A DNA stretch of 64,000 bases, from positions 310,001 to 374,000 of the forward strand of contig JAMWFC010000009.1 in NCBI GenBank assembly GCA_027475525.1, given 5' to 3'. Positions 1 to 12,337 of the stretch are shown here, piece by piece (the first letter of the stretch is position 1; every line of letters begins with the position of its first letter). A model generated the notes under the pieces. It saw only the letters and a program-made list of their open reading frames with translations, did no database searches and was not told where the DNA came from. Source of the DNA: Macrolepiota albuminosa (Eukaryota; Basidiomycota; Agaricomycetes; Agaricales; Agaricaceae). Made by a program: the position numbers and the translations under genes.

Positions 1-72
1 GTTTGATTCAACTATCAAAATCAAAGTCATCCGGAATAGGTCCAGAGATGCCAGCATTTGAAAGTATGGGCT

Positions 73-345
73 TATTGGAGGGAATCGCGGTACGCGTCAA
101 GATCATGTGACTCACGTGGTGAGTGTGCTGCAAGAGGGAGAGAAAAAAAGGGGGAAAAACTATACAGTTGGTTACCTACGGATCGGAACTGGACGGACTA
201 ATACCTCAGTCATTTATTCACCGACTGAGGTATGTCGCAAAATATCCCTTACGATACCTTAGCTAACGTACTACTAGTCTGATCTAAAACAGGTATATAG
301 ATTCAATACAGTCGTTTATTCACCGACTGAGTCTGATCTAAAACA
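73..345 (+). repeat. copia 5' LTR
   Basis: 273 bp, matched by 4680-4952. It contains a perfect inverted repeat with 8-bp arms (204-211 and 223-230). It also contains two direct copies of an 18-bp sequence starting AGTCTGATCT, at about 276 and 330; the second copy ends two bases beyond the LTR. The sequence immediately downstream (346-360, GG then TTATGGGCCCC) is the expected place of the primer-binding site; the matching tRNA was not identified. Confidence 0.93.
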
Positions 346-444
346 GGTTATGGGCCCCGTTGCCACTCAGTAATAAAACAAACGACTCACGGAATATTCC
401 TCACTTCCTACCGGTAAAGCACCAAAACACTGAAACAAAACGAA

Positions 445-3400
445 ATGTCGAACCCAGCCTTATTCCTGCTACCTACGGAGGAAAAATTCGATGGATCGAA
501 TTGGACGACATTTAAGACAACGATCACTGAGGCGGCACGCGGACGCGGCCTCCTAGAATACTTGGAAGGAAAAATCAGGGATCCATTGCTGAAGAAGGAA
601 GGTAGTTCAGCACGGACTCCCATTCCAACTGTCCCGACCACATGGTGGGGAGCGGCAGACCCTACGCCTGACGAATGGAAGCAGCGAGATGCCTATGCTA
701 GGAGCATGATAGTCCTAAATGTGATCAATCCAATTGGTGCCGGCATGAAACTAGACGGCAGCGCCGCTGACGCCTGGACCTCGCTTACGACCCTGAATGA
801 TGCCAAATCAGACCTCGGGCTCATCCAAGCCGAGGAGGAACTCAATTCAATCAAGTATAGAGACGGTTCGAATATTGAGGCTCACTTCAGAGCACTCCGT
901 ACGGCATGGTCCAAGGCCAACGATCAGGGGGCAGCAATCGACGATAAGCGTTTTAGGGCGTACGTGATCAAGTCCATGCCCAGCGTGTGGGCACCAGTGA
1001 CGGGAGCTCTGTTCGAGGTGAAGACTTCAGCCGACGTCATCGCCAGACTCACCACACATGCCCTGCTTCTCCATGGTCCTGCAGTCGTAGCTCCAGTGAA
1101 CTCCGTGCACGCACTGGTGACGCAGACGAACGATAATCGAAGTGATAAGCCGAAATGCGATAACTGCAACTGGAGTGGACATACCAAAGAAAAGTGCTTC
1201 CGCAAGGGTGGAGGCATGGAAGGCCAGTACCCCGAATGGTGGCGCAAGAACAAAAGCGCGCCGAATTCTACCTCTGCGATGCCAACGACCACGCAGATCC
1301 CTACGGCAAACTCCGCAGACACAGCGCCAATCAACGACATCACGACCCTGAGATGTCTCGCGCTCGCAACACTCGCAAACACACCAAACGGGGAAAAGGT
1401 TGTCACTTACGCTGACTCCGCTGCTAGCCGCCACTTCTTCACGGACCGTGCAGACTTCATCTCGTACAGCCAACTGGACCCAGCAGACACGGCTGGTGTG
1501 ACAGCCGAGGGGCGGAAGTTCCGCATCTTGGGAACAGGCCGAGTTCGTAAGTGGAGTGTGTGTGACGGTGAAATGATCGAGATAACATTCGATAATGCCC
1601 TGCATGCGCCCGATCTGGCCCACAATTTGATCTCCCTTGGCTCCCTCGTCAAAAAGGGAGTCAAAGTCGGCCTGGAAAACGGGGGAGCAGTACTGACAGC
1701 CCCCGACGGGAAACCCTTCATGAGATGCAAAATGGAGGGAACTATGTTTGTGGTGAACTTTGCACAACCGCATGCAGCGCTGTCAGCACGCTCACTGACA
1801 CGACCCACCGACTTTGAGACGTGGCACCGACAACTCGCCCATGTAGGGGAGAGCACATTACGGGACATGATGCGGAAAGACATGGTTATGGGGCTCACAG
1901 TTACAAACTTGACCGTCAACGGCCGCTGTGAAGACTGCATTCTGGGCAAGCAGGTGCGTCGCCCCTTCAACCAGCACGTGGAACCAGAAGCCGCACCTTA
2001 CAAGAGGGTCGCACTCGATATATGGGGACCCTCCCGCGTCCAGACGATGGGAGGTAAGTCACTGATGCTCGTGGCGACCGATCAGGGCGGCGCGGAATGC
2101 GCCGTCTGGTTCCTGGCGAACAAAGCAGCTGAAACGACCATGACGTGCTTCGAGGCCTTTGATGTCCGTGCTGAGAACCAGTGGGGGTGGCGAGTAAAGT
2201 CGATTAGAACTGACGGCGGTACGGAATTTAATAACGAGGTGTGGGATCGATATTGTGCTAAGCGAGGGATAGTCCACACCACCACTGCACCGCACTCGTC
2301 AGCCGCAAATGGCGTCGCAGAGCGGCAAAATCGCACCATCCTCGATTTGGCCCGTAGCATGTTGAGTGACTCCCGCTTGCCAGCCCATTATTGGGGCGAA
2401 GCAGCCGCAACAGCAGCGTACGTCCTGGACTTAGTCCCGAGCTCACGACACCCTGGTAAAACTCCGCATGAGATCCGAACTGGTTCGCGACCTGACGTAT
2501 CATACTTACGCCCGTTTGGTTGCACGGCGTATGCCAAGGTCTTGAGGGAAGACGGCGTCAGCAAACTTGACATGCGATCCGTCAAGGCAGTCCTCGTGGG
2601 CTATTTTGGGCGAGGCGATTACAAGCTCCTTGACCGAGGAACTGGTAGGATGTTCCAATCACGCGACGTGATCTTCGAGGAAGGACTAGCACATCGTACA
2701 CTGCCAGATGCCTGAGTCGGAGAGCCAGTCGACCTATACGACATCATTGAGACCACTGCCATCCCCCTACCTGAGCTTGCCCAACTGAGTAACCAGCAGA
2801 CCCCGAGCAACCATGACCAGGCACGCGAGGGCCAAGCCGCCGCCCCTGTACCAACCGAGCCTCGACGATCAGCACGCATAGCGAGCAAGAGGAATGACGT
2901 CCCTGACCCACGCGATCGGAACCCGCCCGACTTCTCTGACGACCCTGAGAGCGAGGAGGAAACCATCGCGAGTATGCCTGGCGCGCTGTCGACGACACTC
3001 CCGGAGAACGACGACCTGTGGATCCCTAAGTCGTATTCTGAGGCCATGAGACGCCCCGACCTCTGGCGTGGCCCCATGGACCAGGAGATGGAACGCATGC
3101 ACGAGAGGAAGGTGTGGCGTCTGGTGGAGCGGCCACCAGGGGCTCGCACAATGAAGAACCGGTGGGTTTTTGCATTGAAATGCGACGCTGATGGCAAGGT
3201 CGTCGGACGGAAGGCACGTCTCGTTGCCAAGGGATTCTCTCAGATCCCAGGTGTCGACTACTTTGCCACATACGCGTCCGTAGTCAAGTACGAGTCGCTA
3301 CGGATGAACTTAGCCGTGGGTACTGTCAAAGATTTCGAGATGTGGCAAGTGGATTACACTAGCGCGTACCTGAATGCACCCACGCAGGTCCCTATCTTAA

Positions 3401-4656
3401 TGGAGCAGCCCGAGGGCTACGAAGTTCGCCCCAGCAATGTGTACAAGGTCGATGTCAACGAAGGCGTGCAGGTTTGGGGGAGCACGACGCGTGATAGCGG
3501 AGACGACGAGAAAGCACTAGTCTCACTCCTCGATAAAGCGATCTACGGAACGATGGACGGCGCCAACAATTGGTGGAGAACACTGGACGAGGAGATGAAG
3601 AGGCTCGGGTACAGGAGGTCAGAGGCTGACCAGTCAGTTAGAGCTAGGGAGAGGAATGGAGAGAGAACGATAACAAGCACGTACACAGACGACACATCAG
3701 GGATGTCGTCGTCGAAGGAAGAAGCAGAGAGAGCTCGGAAGGAACTGGGAGAAAGGTACGAGGTGAAGGATCTGGGCGACATTAAGTTTGTTCTCGGCAT
3801 ACGAATTACACGCGATAGAGAGAAGAAACTCACCATGCTTGACCAGGAGGAATACCTTAAGCGAACTCTGGGCAAGTATGGGATGGCGGACTGTACACCC
3901 AAATACACTCCTCTCCCACCAGGAATTATTCTTAGCCGAGCCCAGGCACCGACAACCAAAGAGGAACGCAGATTCATGAAGGACAAGCCGTACTGCGAAG
4001 TCCTCGGCTCTCTGATGTACGCCCAGATAGGAACTCGACCCGATATCGCATTTGCGATTACGTCTCTTAGTCGATTCATGTCGAGTCCCGGTAAACCGCA
4101 TTGGCTTGCGTTAATGCACGTCATGAGGTACATAAAAGGCACGCTGAACTACAAGTTACGCTACGGAGGTCCCGGCCACGACGATTACACCCCACACGGC
4201 TACTACGACTCCGATTTTGCCGCTGACGTAGACACGAGGAAATCGATATCGGGGGGGGTGTATATCCAAGCTGGGGGCCCCACCAGCTGGAGCACGAAGT
4301 TCCAAGCCACCGTATCAACGTCTACGACAGAAGCTGAGTACATAGCGCTGGCGCGAGCTGGAGAACAAATACAATGGATGTTCTCAGCCCTGTCCGAAAT
4401 CGGGATGCAGGTGCCCCTCCCAGCTTCACTCCAGGGAGACAATGATGGGTCGATCGCGATTGCCGAAAATAAAAGGAATCACAATCGAGTCAAGCATATC
4501 GACGTCAGGTATCACTCCATCCGTCACGCTGTCAAGGAAGGGAAGATCAAAATCAGTTACGTCCCAAGCGCTGACAACATCGCGGACTTATTCACCAAAC
4601 CGCTACCTCGCCCGCAACACCTTAAGTTTTGCCAGGCCCTCCGATTGTGCGAATGA
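445..4656 (+). pseudogene. copia Gag-Pol polyprotein with one in-frame TGA
   Basis: One reading frame of 1,403 codons before the terminal stop, broken only by TGA at 2713-2715; the same frame is open from 2716 to 4656. Visible in order: copia-type Gag, a CCHC zinc knuckle (CDNCNWSGHTKEKC, near codon 235), a protease active site DSAAS, the integrase HHCC zinc region and its D-D-E residues (IRTDGGTEF, then a Glu in NGVAERQNR), reverse transcriptase with YTDD in place of the common YVDD, and RNase H (YYDSDFAAD, TEAEYIALA). The TGA falls after integrase and before RT, so without readthrough no RT is made. CGA to TGA at a CpG is the simplest origin. Without that stop the copy would look autonomous. 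Confidence 0.9.
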
Positions 4657-4679
4657 CGCGCACCACGAGTCCGGGGGAG

Positions 4680-4952
4680 TATTGGAGGGAATCGCGGTAC
4701 ACGTCAAGATCATGTGACTCACGTGGTGAGTGTGCCGCAAGAGGGAGAGAAAAAAAGGGGGAAAAACTATACAGTTGGTTACCTACGGATCGGAACTGGA
4801 CGGACTAATACCTCAGTCGTTTATTCACCGACTGAGGTATGTCGCAAAATATCCCTTACGATACCTTAGCTAACGTACTACTAGTCTGATCTAAAACAGG
4901 TATATAGATTCAATACAGTCGTTTATTCACCGACTGAGTCTGATCTAAAACA
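4680..4952 (+). repeat. copia 3' LTR
   Basis: 273 bp, the partner of 73-345, preceded by the polypurine tract and followed by the target duplicate GGGCT at 4953-4957. The internal 8-bp-arm inverted repeat is at 4811-4837. Confidence 0.93.
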
Positions 4953-4957
4953 GGGCT

Positions 4958-5904
4958 GGTCCACACCAGCAGAGGCTTGCAGAGGACTCCTTAGAGAACC
5001 CTGGGTCATTGTCTGAAATGGGACATCCATCACATCTTCACAAGAACAAAGTTGAGATTCTGACAATGAAGGGTCGACAGAAGAAGACATGAGGCAAGCT
5101 GAGGTGACGACAGACTAGAATCAGAAAATGTTTATCAAAGATATATGAGATGAAGACAAAAGAAATGTCTCATACCAACTAACTGCTGACATACTAAAGT
5201 AACCATAAAAGGAAAAGACAGAAGTGCGATCTCACACTGAGCTAGGGCCTAGGCCCATAGCCTCAGCTCACACTAACCCCACTGCCCAAAAGGATACTGT
5301 CTGCTTCCACTTCAGGTCCAGCTGGACCTGCCTTGGCCCCATTTGACATAGCTACTGGGATGCCACCTCCAGAGGCTGGGGTCAAAATCCCCTTCATCTG
5401 CTTCACAGATAGGCCCCCTGGCATTCCAAACCCTTCATCAGTGACTGAGGTTGAGGGCTCTCACCCCTCATCATGCTTGGATGGAGGTAAGTATGTTGAC
5501 GACTTTGTCATCATTTCCACACGCTGTCCACTGTCCAGACTGGACACGTTAGGTGCTTTATCTCCATGAGGATCAACCATATTGGACTGAGTATTCTCAA
5601 CAGAAATTTTTCAAAGTGGCTGTGTAAGAAGCAGAGAAGCTGATAGAGTTTGACAAGTTCAACAGAGTGCCAATAGCTGATAGCTGAGAACCAGAAGATT
5701 CAAAAAAATGTAACATATTTACAATAGTAGGAATTCTAAGTCCTTAGTCACACAAGTGAATCAGACTAGCATCTCAATTTCAGCTATGTAAACACAAGAA
5801 AAAGAACTAAAACTCCAAATAACTATAAACACCAGTATAAATGCGACATTACATCGCATAATAGCAAGATATATAACATAATGTCAACTTGGGCCATTAC
5901 ACAG
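4958..5904. other. Degenerate non-coding stretch with a LINE-tail-like segment
   Basis: No gene is supported. A short hairpin (GCTGGT/ACCAGC) follows the copia target site. The segment 5203-5275 resembles 33890-33975 (shared AAAGGAAAAAGACAGAAGTG-like and GGGCCTAGGCCC words), which is the tail of a LINE fragment, so part of this stretch is probably a worn LINE 3' end. The 78-codon open frame at 5333-5569 shows no recognisable motif. Confidence 0.5.
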
Positions 5905-6754
5905 CCCTAACTGGAGATGCCTGAAGAGGGGTAGGAGTGAGAGGGAGGTGCTCTAAGAGGGCTTGAAGAGAATGGGAGATGATGTCTGTGGCCTAATGTA
6001 ATCCAGCAAGTTTAGTGGTGTGGAGGGTGAGAGAAGCTTGAGTAGTCTGCACCTGATTCTCCAGAGCAAGCAAGCAACCCCAGGCATCATTCTGAGGGGC
6101 AGAAGTGTCCAGGGGAGTGTCTGAGGGGGCTGGTTGGGTCATAGAAGCAACAGAGGGGCAGGAAGTAATCTAGTGGAGGAATGACCTAAAGGGGCAAGAG
6201 AGGGCTCAAGCAGGCTGAAGGAGGCTCTCAGACCAAAATGTAAAGACTTGTTCTGCTGTAAGGGCGACCTCTAGAGGCTGTGGCTCAGTCACACAGCTGG
6301 CAGAGGGAGATCCAAAGTGTATTAGAATATATACTGACAATATCATGATAGCTACTCACCTGGCAGAGGGAGGTCCAAAAAGAACAAGTCTAGGGATTCT
6401 CTATACTAGGTTGGATGCTTCTGGGGCCTCTGAAGCATGGGAAACAGCTGTACAGTACAACAAAACCTTAAAAACTTGAAAATTGTCTACACAAACAATT
6501 GCAAAAATAAGGGGCAAACTCTGGCAAACTCTGGCTTATATAAGCATTCTAGAAGCAGTGCTGAGAGGCCCACACTTGTCTGAATGGTAGCTAAAGAACC
6601 AGAGCACCTCAAGGGCTAAGAATAGTACTAACAGATAGTGTTGAAAGAATAAAAACAGTAAAATGAAATAATGTCAAAAGAAATAAGAGAATGAATAAAG
6701 GGAGAGTGAAGAGATAAGGAGTGAAGAAAGGAAGAAATGAGGAGTCCCCTGACA
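5905..6754 (-). mobile_element. Ty3/Gypsy relic: 5' LTR plus start of gag
   Basis: Diverged copy of the 5' end of the complete Gypsy at 15604-22174. Positions 6257-6754 match its 518-bp LTR, beginning TGTAAGGGCGACC and ending CCCCTGACA on the plus strand. Positions 5905-6256 match its leader and the first part of gag. The relic ends abruptly at about 5905 and has no partner LTR here. It carries a single copy of the 77-bp segment that is duplicated in the complete element, so one copy is the ancestral state. Confidence 0.85.
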
Positions 6755-7461
6755 GTGTGTCCCTGACTGCTTGTACAGTGTTGTATCACCACTTATTGGC
6801 CCATTGCTGATACACCACTCATGGGTGGGCAGCCCATGGGGCCTCTCCAAGGCTTGTTTGAACACCTCCTGTGTGATGCCAGCCCATGGAATGCAGAGGT
6901 TGTTAGAAACCACTAAGATGACCCCCAGAGCCATCATTGCCAAAAGTGGGAGGCAGTGAGGCAAGAGTGAGATGGGGGATGGGAGTGAGGGCAGACAGTT
7001 ATCTGCACAAGGGTAGGCACAGGACAACTGAAACCTGCCTCAGGGATGGGCCCAGGGGCTAGCTCCAGGAAGGTGCTCAGGCCTGCTTTGGAAACAGGCT
7101 CTGAGAGGCTACTGGGATCCGCCTCTGGGGCAGGGGTGTTTTGTTGTTCTAAAAAAGGAAGGTTGATTATGCCAAGCAAAATGTGCATGGATATACCTAC
7201 ATTGCTGGACAAGCACCACCACATGCTCACAGTCAAGCCAGCACTAGTACCTGGTGTTCTAGGCTTTCCATGCAACCAGGGGGGCAACTTCATTAGTAAA
7301 CAGAGGCATCAGGAAATGCATCGGCATGCACAACATGGTTGAGATTGATGGTAAAATTTTTTTGCTACATGTCAGAGGACTCCAGCTCCCATGCTTGGAT
7401 CCCTGGACTAAGCCACTGGTAGTGCACACCTCAGAGGGTCTCAGCGCTGAGAGGGGGAGGA
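6755..7461. other. Unassigned repeat-like DNA before a Gypsy-type LTR
   Basis: No reading frame with recognisable motifs. It ends in a purine tract (7451-7461) directly before an LTR start, so it is probably the 3' internal part of the element owning that LTR, decayed beyond recognition. Confidence 0.4.
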
Positions 7462-8305
7462 TGTCATGACCTCTCCCACCCAGAACCACTCCAGGACACC
7501 TCCAAAACCCCATCTGAGACTTCCCTGCCAACCCCACAACACAACTCCTGCCATCATGACTACCCCCACTGCCATCATGTGCACCAAGCCTCACCATCAT
7601 GCACACCCCCTAACAGCCCCACATCATGGACCCCAGGACCACCTGCTAGCATGACAATCAAACATCTGATTATGTCAATCACCCCAGCTATCACACATCA
7701 TGCATCATGGCCATACCTCTGCTCCAATTGATTATGTGCTCTACATGTGCAATCCCTGGTATACAATTTCCCCTCCTTCCACCGCCACCCATTAACTCTC
7801 AGGAAATGCCCCAGACATCCTGGAACCCCTCAGGAACCTGGAGTAACCCCCACCGGTACTTAAAGAGTAGCTACCCACTTGTCATACTTTAGTCTTGATA
7901 TTACATTGATTGTTTGCATGCCCTTTGATTGACTGGTATGCACTGACTGGCATGCTTTGACTGGCATGCTTTGACTAGCATGCTTTGACTGGTACACTTT
8001 GACTGGCATGCTTAACTTACTCACGTGCCCTTGAGATTGGTACACACTTCATGACTTAAAGTTTATTAACCCTGGTCTTGTCTTAGAACCCCTGGTTCTC
8101 AACTCAACCTTAACCCCTTCATCTTTTCAACTTTTCCTGATCCCCAAACTAAGCCCCTTACCCCAGAAATCCCTTGTTCACATCTTGAACCCCAGAGCAT
8201 GGTCTGGAGTTCCAGACCACCTGAGTACATGTAGATCAAGTCCACCTCGTAAAGGTGTTGCTTTTCCAGAAAGCTCCTGACTCAGTGGAACCTGACAGTA
8301 GTAAC
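7462..8305 (+). repeat. Probable solo or truncated Gypsy 3' LTR
   Basis: A polypurine tract (GAGGGGGAGGA) is followed by TGTCATGACC at 7462, a common start for basidiomycete Gypsy LTRs. The most likely end is GTAACA at 8305, giving about 844 bp; an end at 8296 is also possible. No partner LTR or target duplication was found. Inside are six imperfect tandem copies of a 14-bp unit (TTTGACTGGCATGC) at about 7928-8012. Confidence 0.6.
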
Positions 8306-8459
8306 AGAGAGATACTACAGACTATCAGTAATATATTAAGTGTTATATAAGAATTGACTTACACCCCAGTGGTTGGAAAAACACTGAGGTGTCACAAGTA
8401 ATGATCGATTGAAAAACATATAATTGTCCAAATTAGGAAGTAGTCAGCTGTACTCAACA

Positions 8460-8765
8460 GAAAGCCATTCTCTGCTGTCAAACACTCTTCAGACAAATAT
8501 CATAACATTCCAACAACCTTAGAGACCTATACCTGCTGGACAGATGGGAGTATTGTTGTCAAGGCATTCTCCGAGTCAATCAAAGTCTGGTCGCTCAAAG
8601 TTGTCACTATCACCGAAGTTGAAGTCAAGTATTGTCATGAGATACACATCTTACCCCAACATATATCTCAGCTCAATGCCCAGATGTATCAGATTGGGCT
8701 TGCATACAAACAATCAAGTGCTGCCAAGGATTAAAAAGACATTTCTGAGAAGGACAAGATGGTGT
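8460..8765 (+). pseudogene. Partial copy of the interrupted host gene's second exon
   Basis: About 305 bp closely resembling 32114-32420, part of exon 2 of the host gene split by the large Gypsy element. The copy has several substitutions and a TAA stop at the position of a Tyr codon; similarity stops sharply on both sides. No LTR or poly-A tail marks how it moved. A nearly perfect 11-bp-arm inverted repeat lies just upstream at about 8370-8401. Confidence 0.8.
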
Positions 8766-9012
8766 ACCTACAGCACTTGCCCATTTTACTGTATACTGCT
8801 TACTAGGTCTATCTAGGTATGTCCTTAAAGACTCATCCTTAGCTATTAACTAAGCGGAGGTAGATAACAAAATATTAACATAGTAACAACAACAATGTAA
8901 TGCCTCCCTGTCAATAGCCACCTCTATGATACACTCTGAAACAATGTCAAAGGAGGCTTTATTTCATACTAGTCTTTATAGAGTCATCAAAAGCACACAA
9001 CAGTCTGTCATA

Positions 9013-9870
9013 TTATCTACCTATGGGCAACATCTTCCCTATCCACCTCAACCAGAGATCCTGGCAAAAATACGGGCCACAGATAAACGGAATTAACAGC
9101 TTCCACAACTCGTCAGGTTCCCAGATATTCTGTCTGACCATTGCCAAATACTCAAAATGCAGGGGATAATATCCTGCCCATGCCCAGTCAAGCATCCAAA
9201 GATGACCATCTTCATCTACAATAATATTTTAAAGGTTGATATCTTGATGTGACAGCATCAGAGGTCCTGAATCGTCAAAACGCTTGGTCCTAAAAGGGTC
9301 ATCTTGAGGAATAGATTCAAAATCCAGCCTCATCTGATGACAATTATTAAAGAAGGCTGAAAGTTCATGATACGACGCAAACGGACTGTGGTCAGGTCTG
9401 ATTGTGCTAAAGACAGGAGAATGACACTCCTGTGGTTTTGCACTTAGTGGACCTGGTGCCGTCATGGCAGACGCTGTCAAGCAACAGAGTTGACAAACAT
9501 AACGTCGCAGCATGAAAGCGATGCAGATCTTCCGCCAAGCGGAAAGCATTGACCATACTTCATCTAGGGTTGAACCTGGGATCAAGTCCATGATGATCCA
9601 AACATTTACACTGCTTTTGACAATGCGGCAGATGTGTGGGACAGGGATAGTCGTCTCTGCAAACAATAGATTGAGAGCATTTGCTTCTGTTGCATCACAG
9701 GTTGAGTATGGGTCCTGGGAAGGCTTTGTGACGGTGTTGGCCGTCAATTTTAGAACTCTCTCATCGAAGTGTAGTTTAGGAGCCTTCTTCCTGAGTTCAA
9801 GAATTTCCTCATCACTCAGAGAGTTGACACTGGATGACTGGGTTATACACTTGAGCGCAACCTAAAGTGG
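9013..9870 (-). pseudogene. APH-fold phosphotransferase-like pseudogene
   Basis: Read on the minus strand, the conceptual protein shows the fungal aminoglycoside-phosphotransferase (APH/choline kinase-like) pattern. An N-lobe part contains HICRIVKSS and WIIMDLIPGSTLDEVW, then the catalytic loop LSHQDINL followed by NIIVDEDGHLW, then LDWAWAGYYP, the metal-binding DW segment. An in-frame TAA at 9226-9228 lies in the middle of the catalytic loop and everything beyond stays in the same frame. The 5' exons are not resolved. A related and more decayed copy lies at 47190-47700. Substrates of fungal members of this family are mostly unknown. Confidence 0.75.
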
Positions 9871-11123
9871 TGAATACACTAGTGTACTCACGGAAATGCT
9901 CCTCTGAGGTCTCCTGTCCAGCAACAGGGAAGTCAAGATGATGTCAAGGACATCTGCTATTGTTTCCAAAAAGGTGTAAAAGAACACTTTTGCATCCACC
10001 ACGGAGGAATGTGGAAGAATTGTCATCGATTTGCTGGTAAACATAGCAGGTGGAAGTAGAAAATGAGTTTTTAGGTCATGCAAAATGCCTTTGATCCACC
10101 TCCCTTTTTTTCAATATCGAGCATGAGACCCTTGACATCATGTTACTCAGTATGATTGAGGGTAAATAAAGTAAATAAGCTACGAGAGCTACGGAATGTG
10201 ATTCCTCCCCGTGTACGGAGAATGACAGCCCCGGCGCGTCCAACCACTATTTTAGACCATCCTCCCCTCTTGAGACTCTTGATGTGCATAACATGTCGAC
10301 ACTCCATGGTATGGTTTTCAAGAAGCGACAAGACCCAGCATGCTGCTTATCTGATAAACTCGCAATTTACAAACCTTGAATCTTTCTTCTATCTCATCAT
10401 ACATTTTTTGAACAATAATCAAAATTCCCGTCTCACGAAACTGAATCTTTAGGATGTCATGAGTCCTCTTTTGAAACTTCATGATTCGGTGGCAGTTCTT
10501 CTAGTTGAACTATGAAATGTTCGTGATGTGCCCCACCAGGCCACCTGTTGGCTGTTCAACAAATGGGAGCTTTTTGAGCAATATATGTTCCATTTTTCTA
10601 TGGAATACTCGAAACATGTCGGACTCTTTCTCCTATGGAAGGGGAAGGTTTTTCTTTGCATCTAACGGCAACTGGACAGGTCATGGACATGAGAAATACA
10701 TTTTCAAAATTAGTCCTCCTGTCTGCTGCACAACACTATCTCGCACTAGAGCAGAATTGCTAGTGTAGAGGCATACGTCAGGGCACCTGCAAACCCACAT
10801 TAAAAGGCACTCCCATGGTAGAGGAAGTTATACAAAGTTGCGAAGTATTGTTGCTAATGGAATGGAACAGTCAATGATATGAGGGGGGAAACCATTAAAT
10901 ACTCATTTGAAGGGCACTGAGATTAGCATTTCAAACCTCATTTCCCCCTCTCAACCGCAATAAACATGAGCGCAGGTGTACGAGGACAAAATTGATGTAG
11001 AGCCAAGTGTATATGAGATTACAGGTTCACGCACACATAAACACAACGATCACTTGTGAAACAGTACACATAACAGGGATTCCTTAAATGTGACAAGTTT
11101 AAGTGGTCGTAACACTTCTGCAA
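9871..11123. other. No gene supported
   Basis: Several open frames of 60-98 codons occur on both strands without recognisable motifs or consistent splice sites. Part of 9871-10083 may be 5' sequence of the neighbouring pseudogene. Nothing else can be supported. Confidence 0.4.
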
Positions 11124-11801
11124 CTACACAGCCGAAAGCATAACAGCTTCGTCAATAAGGCCTGCAATGACCTGGAAGAGATCGATCTTTTTCCAGTCAC
11201 AGTCAGAATTGGTAGGGATGTCGATGACTTCACGACTAAGTTGAATAGGCTCCAGCATCTCATGACCTTCTTTGAGGGCGGTGACCGTAGTTGACAGAAC
11301 CCAGCCAGTCAATAGCACCATTTTTCTGTAGCTGGCAGTGGGATACATGATGTGGGCCTTGAAGAGCAATCAAGGTGAATATCGTGCTCAAAATTGAAAA
11401 AGACTTTGATATACCTTGTAGACTCCATCTGGTCCATTAGAAAATTTCTTCTGATCCCCAGCCTGGGCTATCAGAGCAGCAACATCAAACGCATCTGTAG
11501 AAACTTCATCCTGTGAGGTATTCTCCAAACCTGAAATCAGCTCAAGACGCTCTATGTAGCGTCCATAGCTGTTGGTAAGAACAAAGATAGGTAACTCGTT
11601 GTCAGTGACTGAGCAGCCTAGATTGAATGGAATATCAAAGTATTGGCCATTGACCACAATCTTGTCAGAACCACAATTTATGACAGGAGTCTGCCTGTCA
11701 GCGCCAATCATGGACATGGTGTAGTCGATTGTTTCAAATAATTGCATGAAAAGACTGTGTTTGCTATACTTCTGACAAATCATCGCCTCCATATTCTGCA
11801 T
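11124..11801 (-). CDS. Uncharacterised two-exon protein, 206 aa
   Basis: Exon 1 is 11801-11415, exon 2 is 11357-11124, joined across a 57-nt intron (11358-11414) with GT donor and AG acceptor in phase 0. Start chosen at ATG 11801; the frame is open upstream to 11891, so an earlier exon is possible. The protein has no motif I recognise, no signal peptide and no membrane segment. It is divergently oriented to the interrupted host gene starting at 12338, with a 0.5-kb shared upstream region. Because neighbours on both sides are relics, this gene could also be decaying, but its frame and splice sites are intact. Confidence 0.55.
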
Positions 11802-12337
11802 ATAGCGCTTGAGTGGCCGACACTTGAAAAATGGAACAGGTTCTCTTGGAGAATGATAAGCAGGCCGAGGGACAACGAGGGCTTCAATGTCTTATGATGA
11901 CCATAGAGCCGGGTCAGATTCATCCAATGAGTGGCTATAAAGAGGATTGTGGCAAAGGGGCATGGGTGGAAACTTTAAATCAAGGTGGTTGGAACCTCAC
12001 ATATTTGAACCAATGATGACTAAGATGATGGTGTTTGAATTAACAACCTTGTTGACTGTAACCACCAAAACAGTCCTATTTTGTCAACGTCATTTGAAGC
12101 ATGACAAATGTTCGATTCATTTTACTTTGCCCTTTGTATCAAAAACAATCAACCCTCATAACCGTTTTGTTCTTCCTGTTTCTTGTGCTTCAAAGTTTAT
12201 TGTAATATTTGCAATTGTACTCATATGAGCAGTTTATTCTTATTCTATGCCAGATAAATACCCTTGAAAGGTTGTTTCGATGCTCAATTTTCCATCCTCC
12301 TCAACCTTTGCTCTTGATCCTCTCACTCTCCAACAAT

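Larger units (their letters stand above)
73..4952 (+). mobile_element. Ty1/copia LTR retrotransposon, nearly intact
   Basis: Two 273-bp LTRs (73-345 and 4680-4952) flank one long coding frame. The 5-bp target duplication GGGCT is seen at 68-72 and 4953-4957, which fixes both ends exactly. The LTRs begin TATTG and end AAACA instead of the usual TG...CA. A purine tract ending GGGGGAG lies directly before the 3' LTR. I count three differences between the LTRs, all transitions, so the insertion is recent. The gag-integrase-RT-RNase H order puts it in Ty1/copia. One premature stop interrupts the polyprotein. Confidence 0.95.

Noticed and set aside
924..2503. Long antisense open frames inside the copia element
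   Set aside because: They are shadows of the well-supported gag-pol frame and have no motifs.
5333..5569. 78-codon frame starting MAPFDIATG
   Set aside because: Low-complexity Pro/Ser-rich translation in degenerate repeat DNA; no support.
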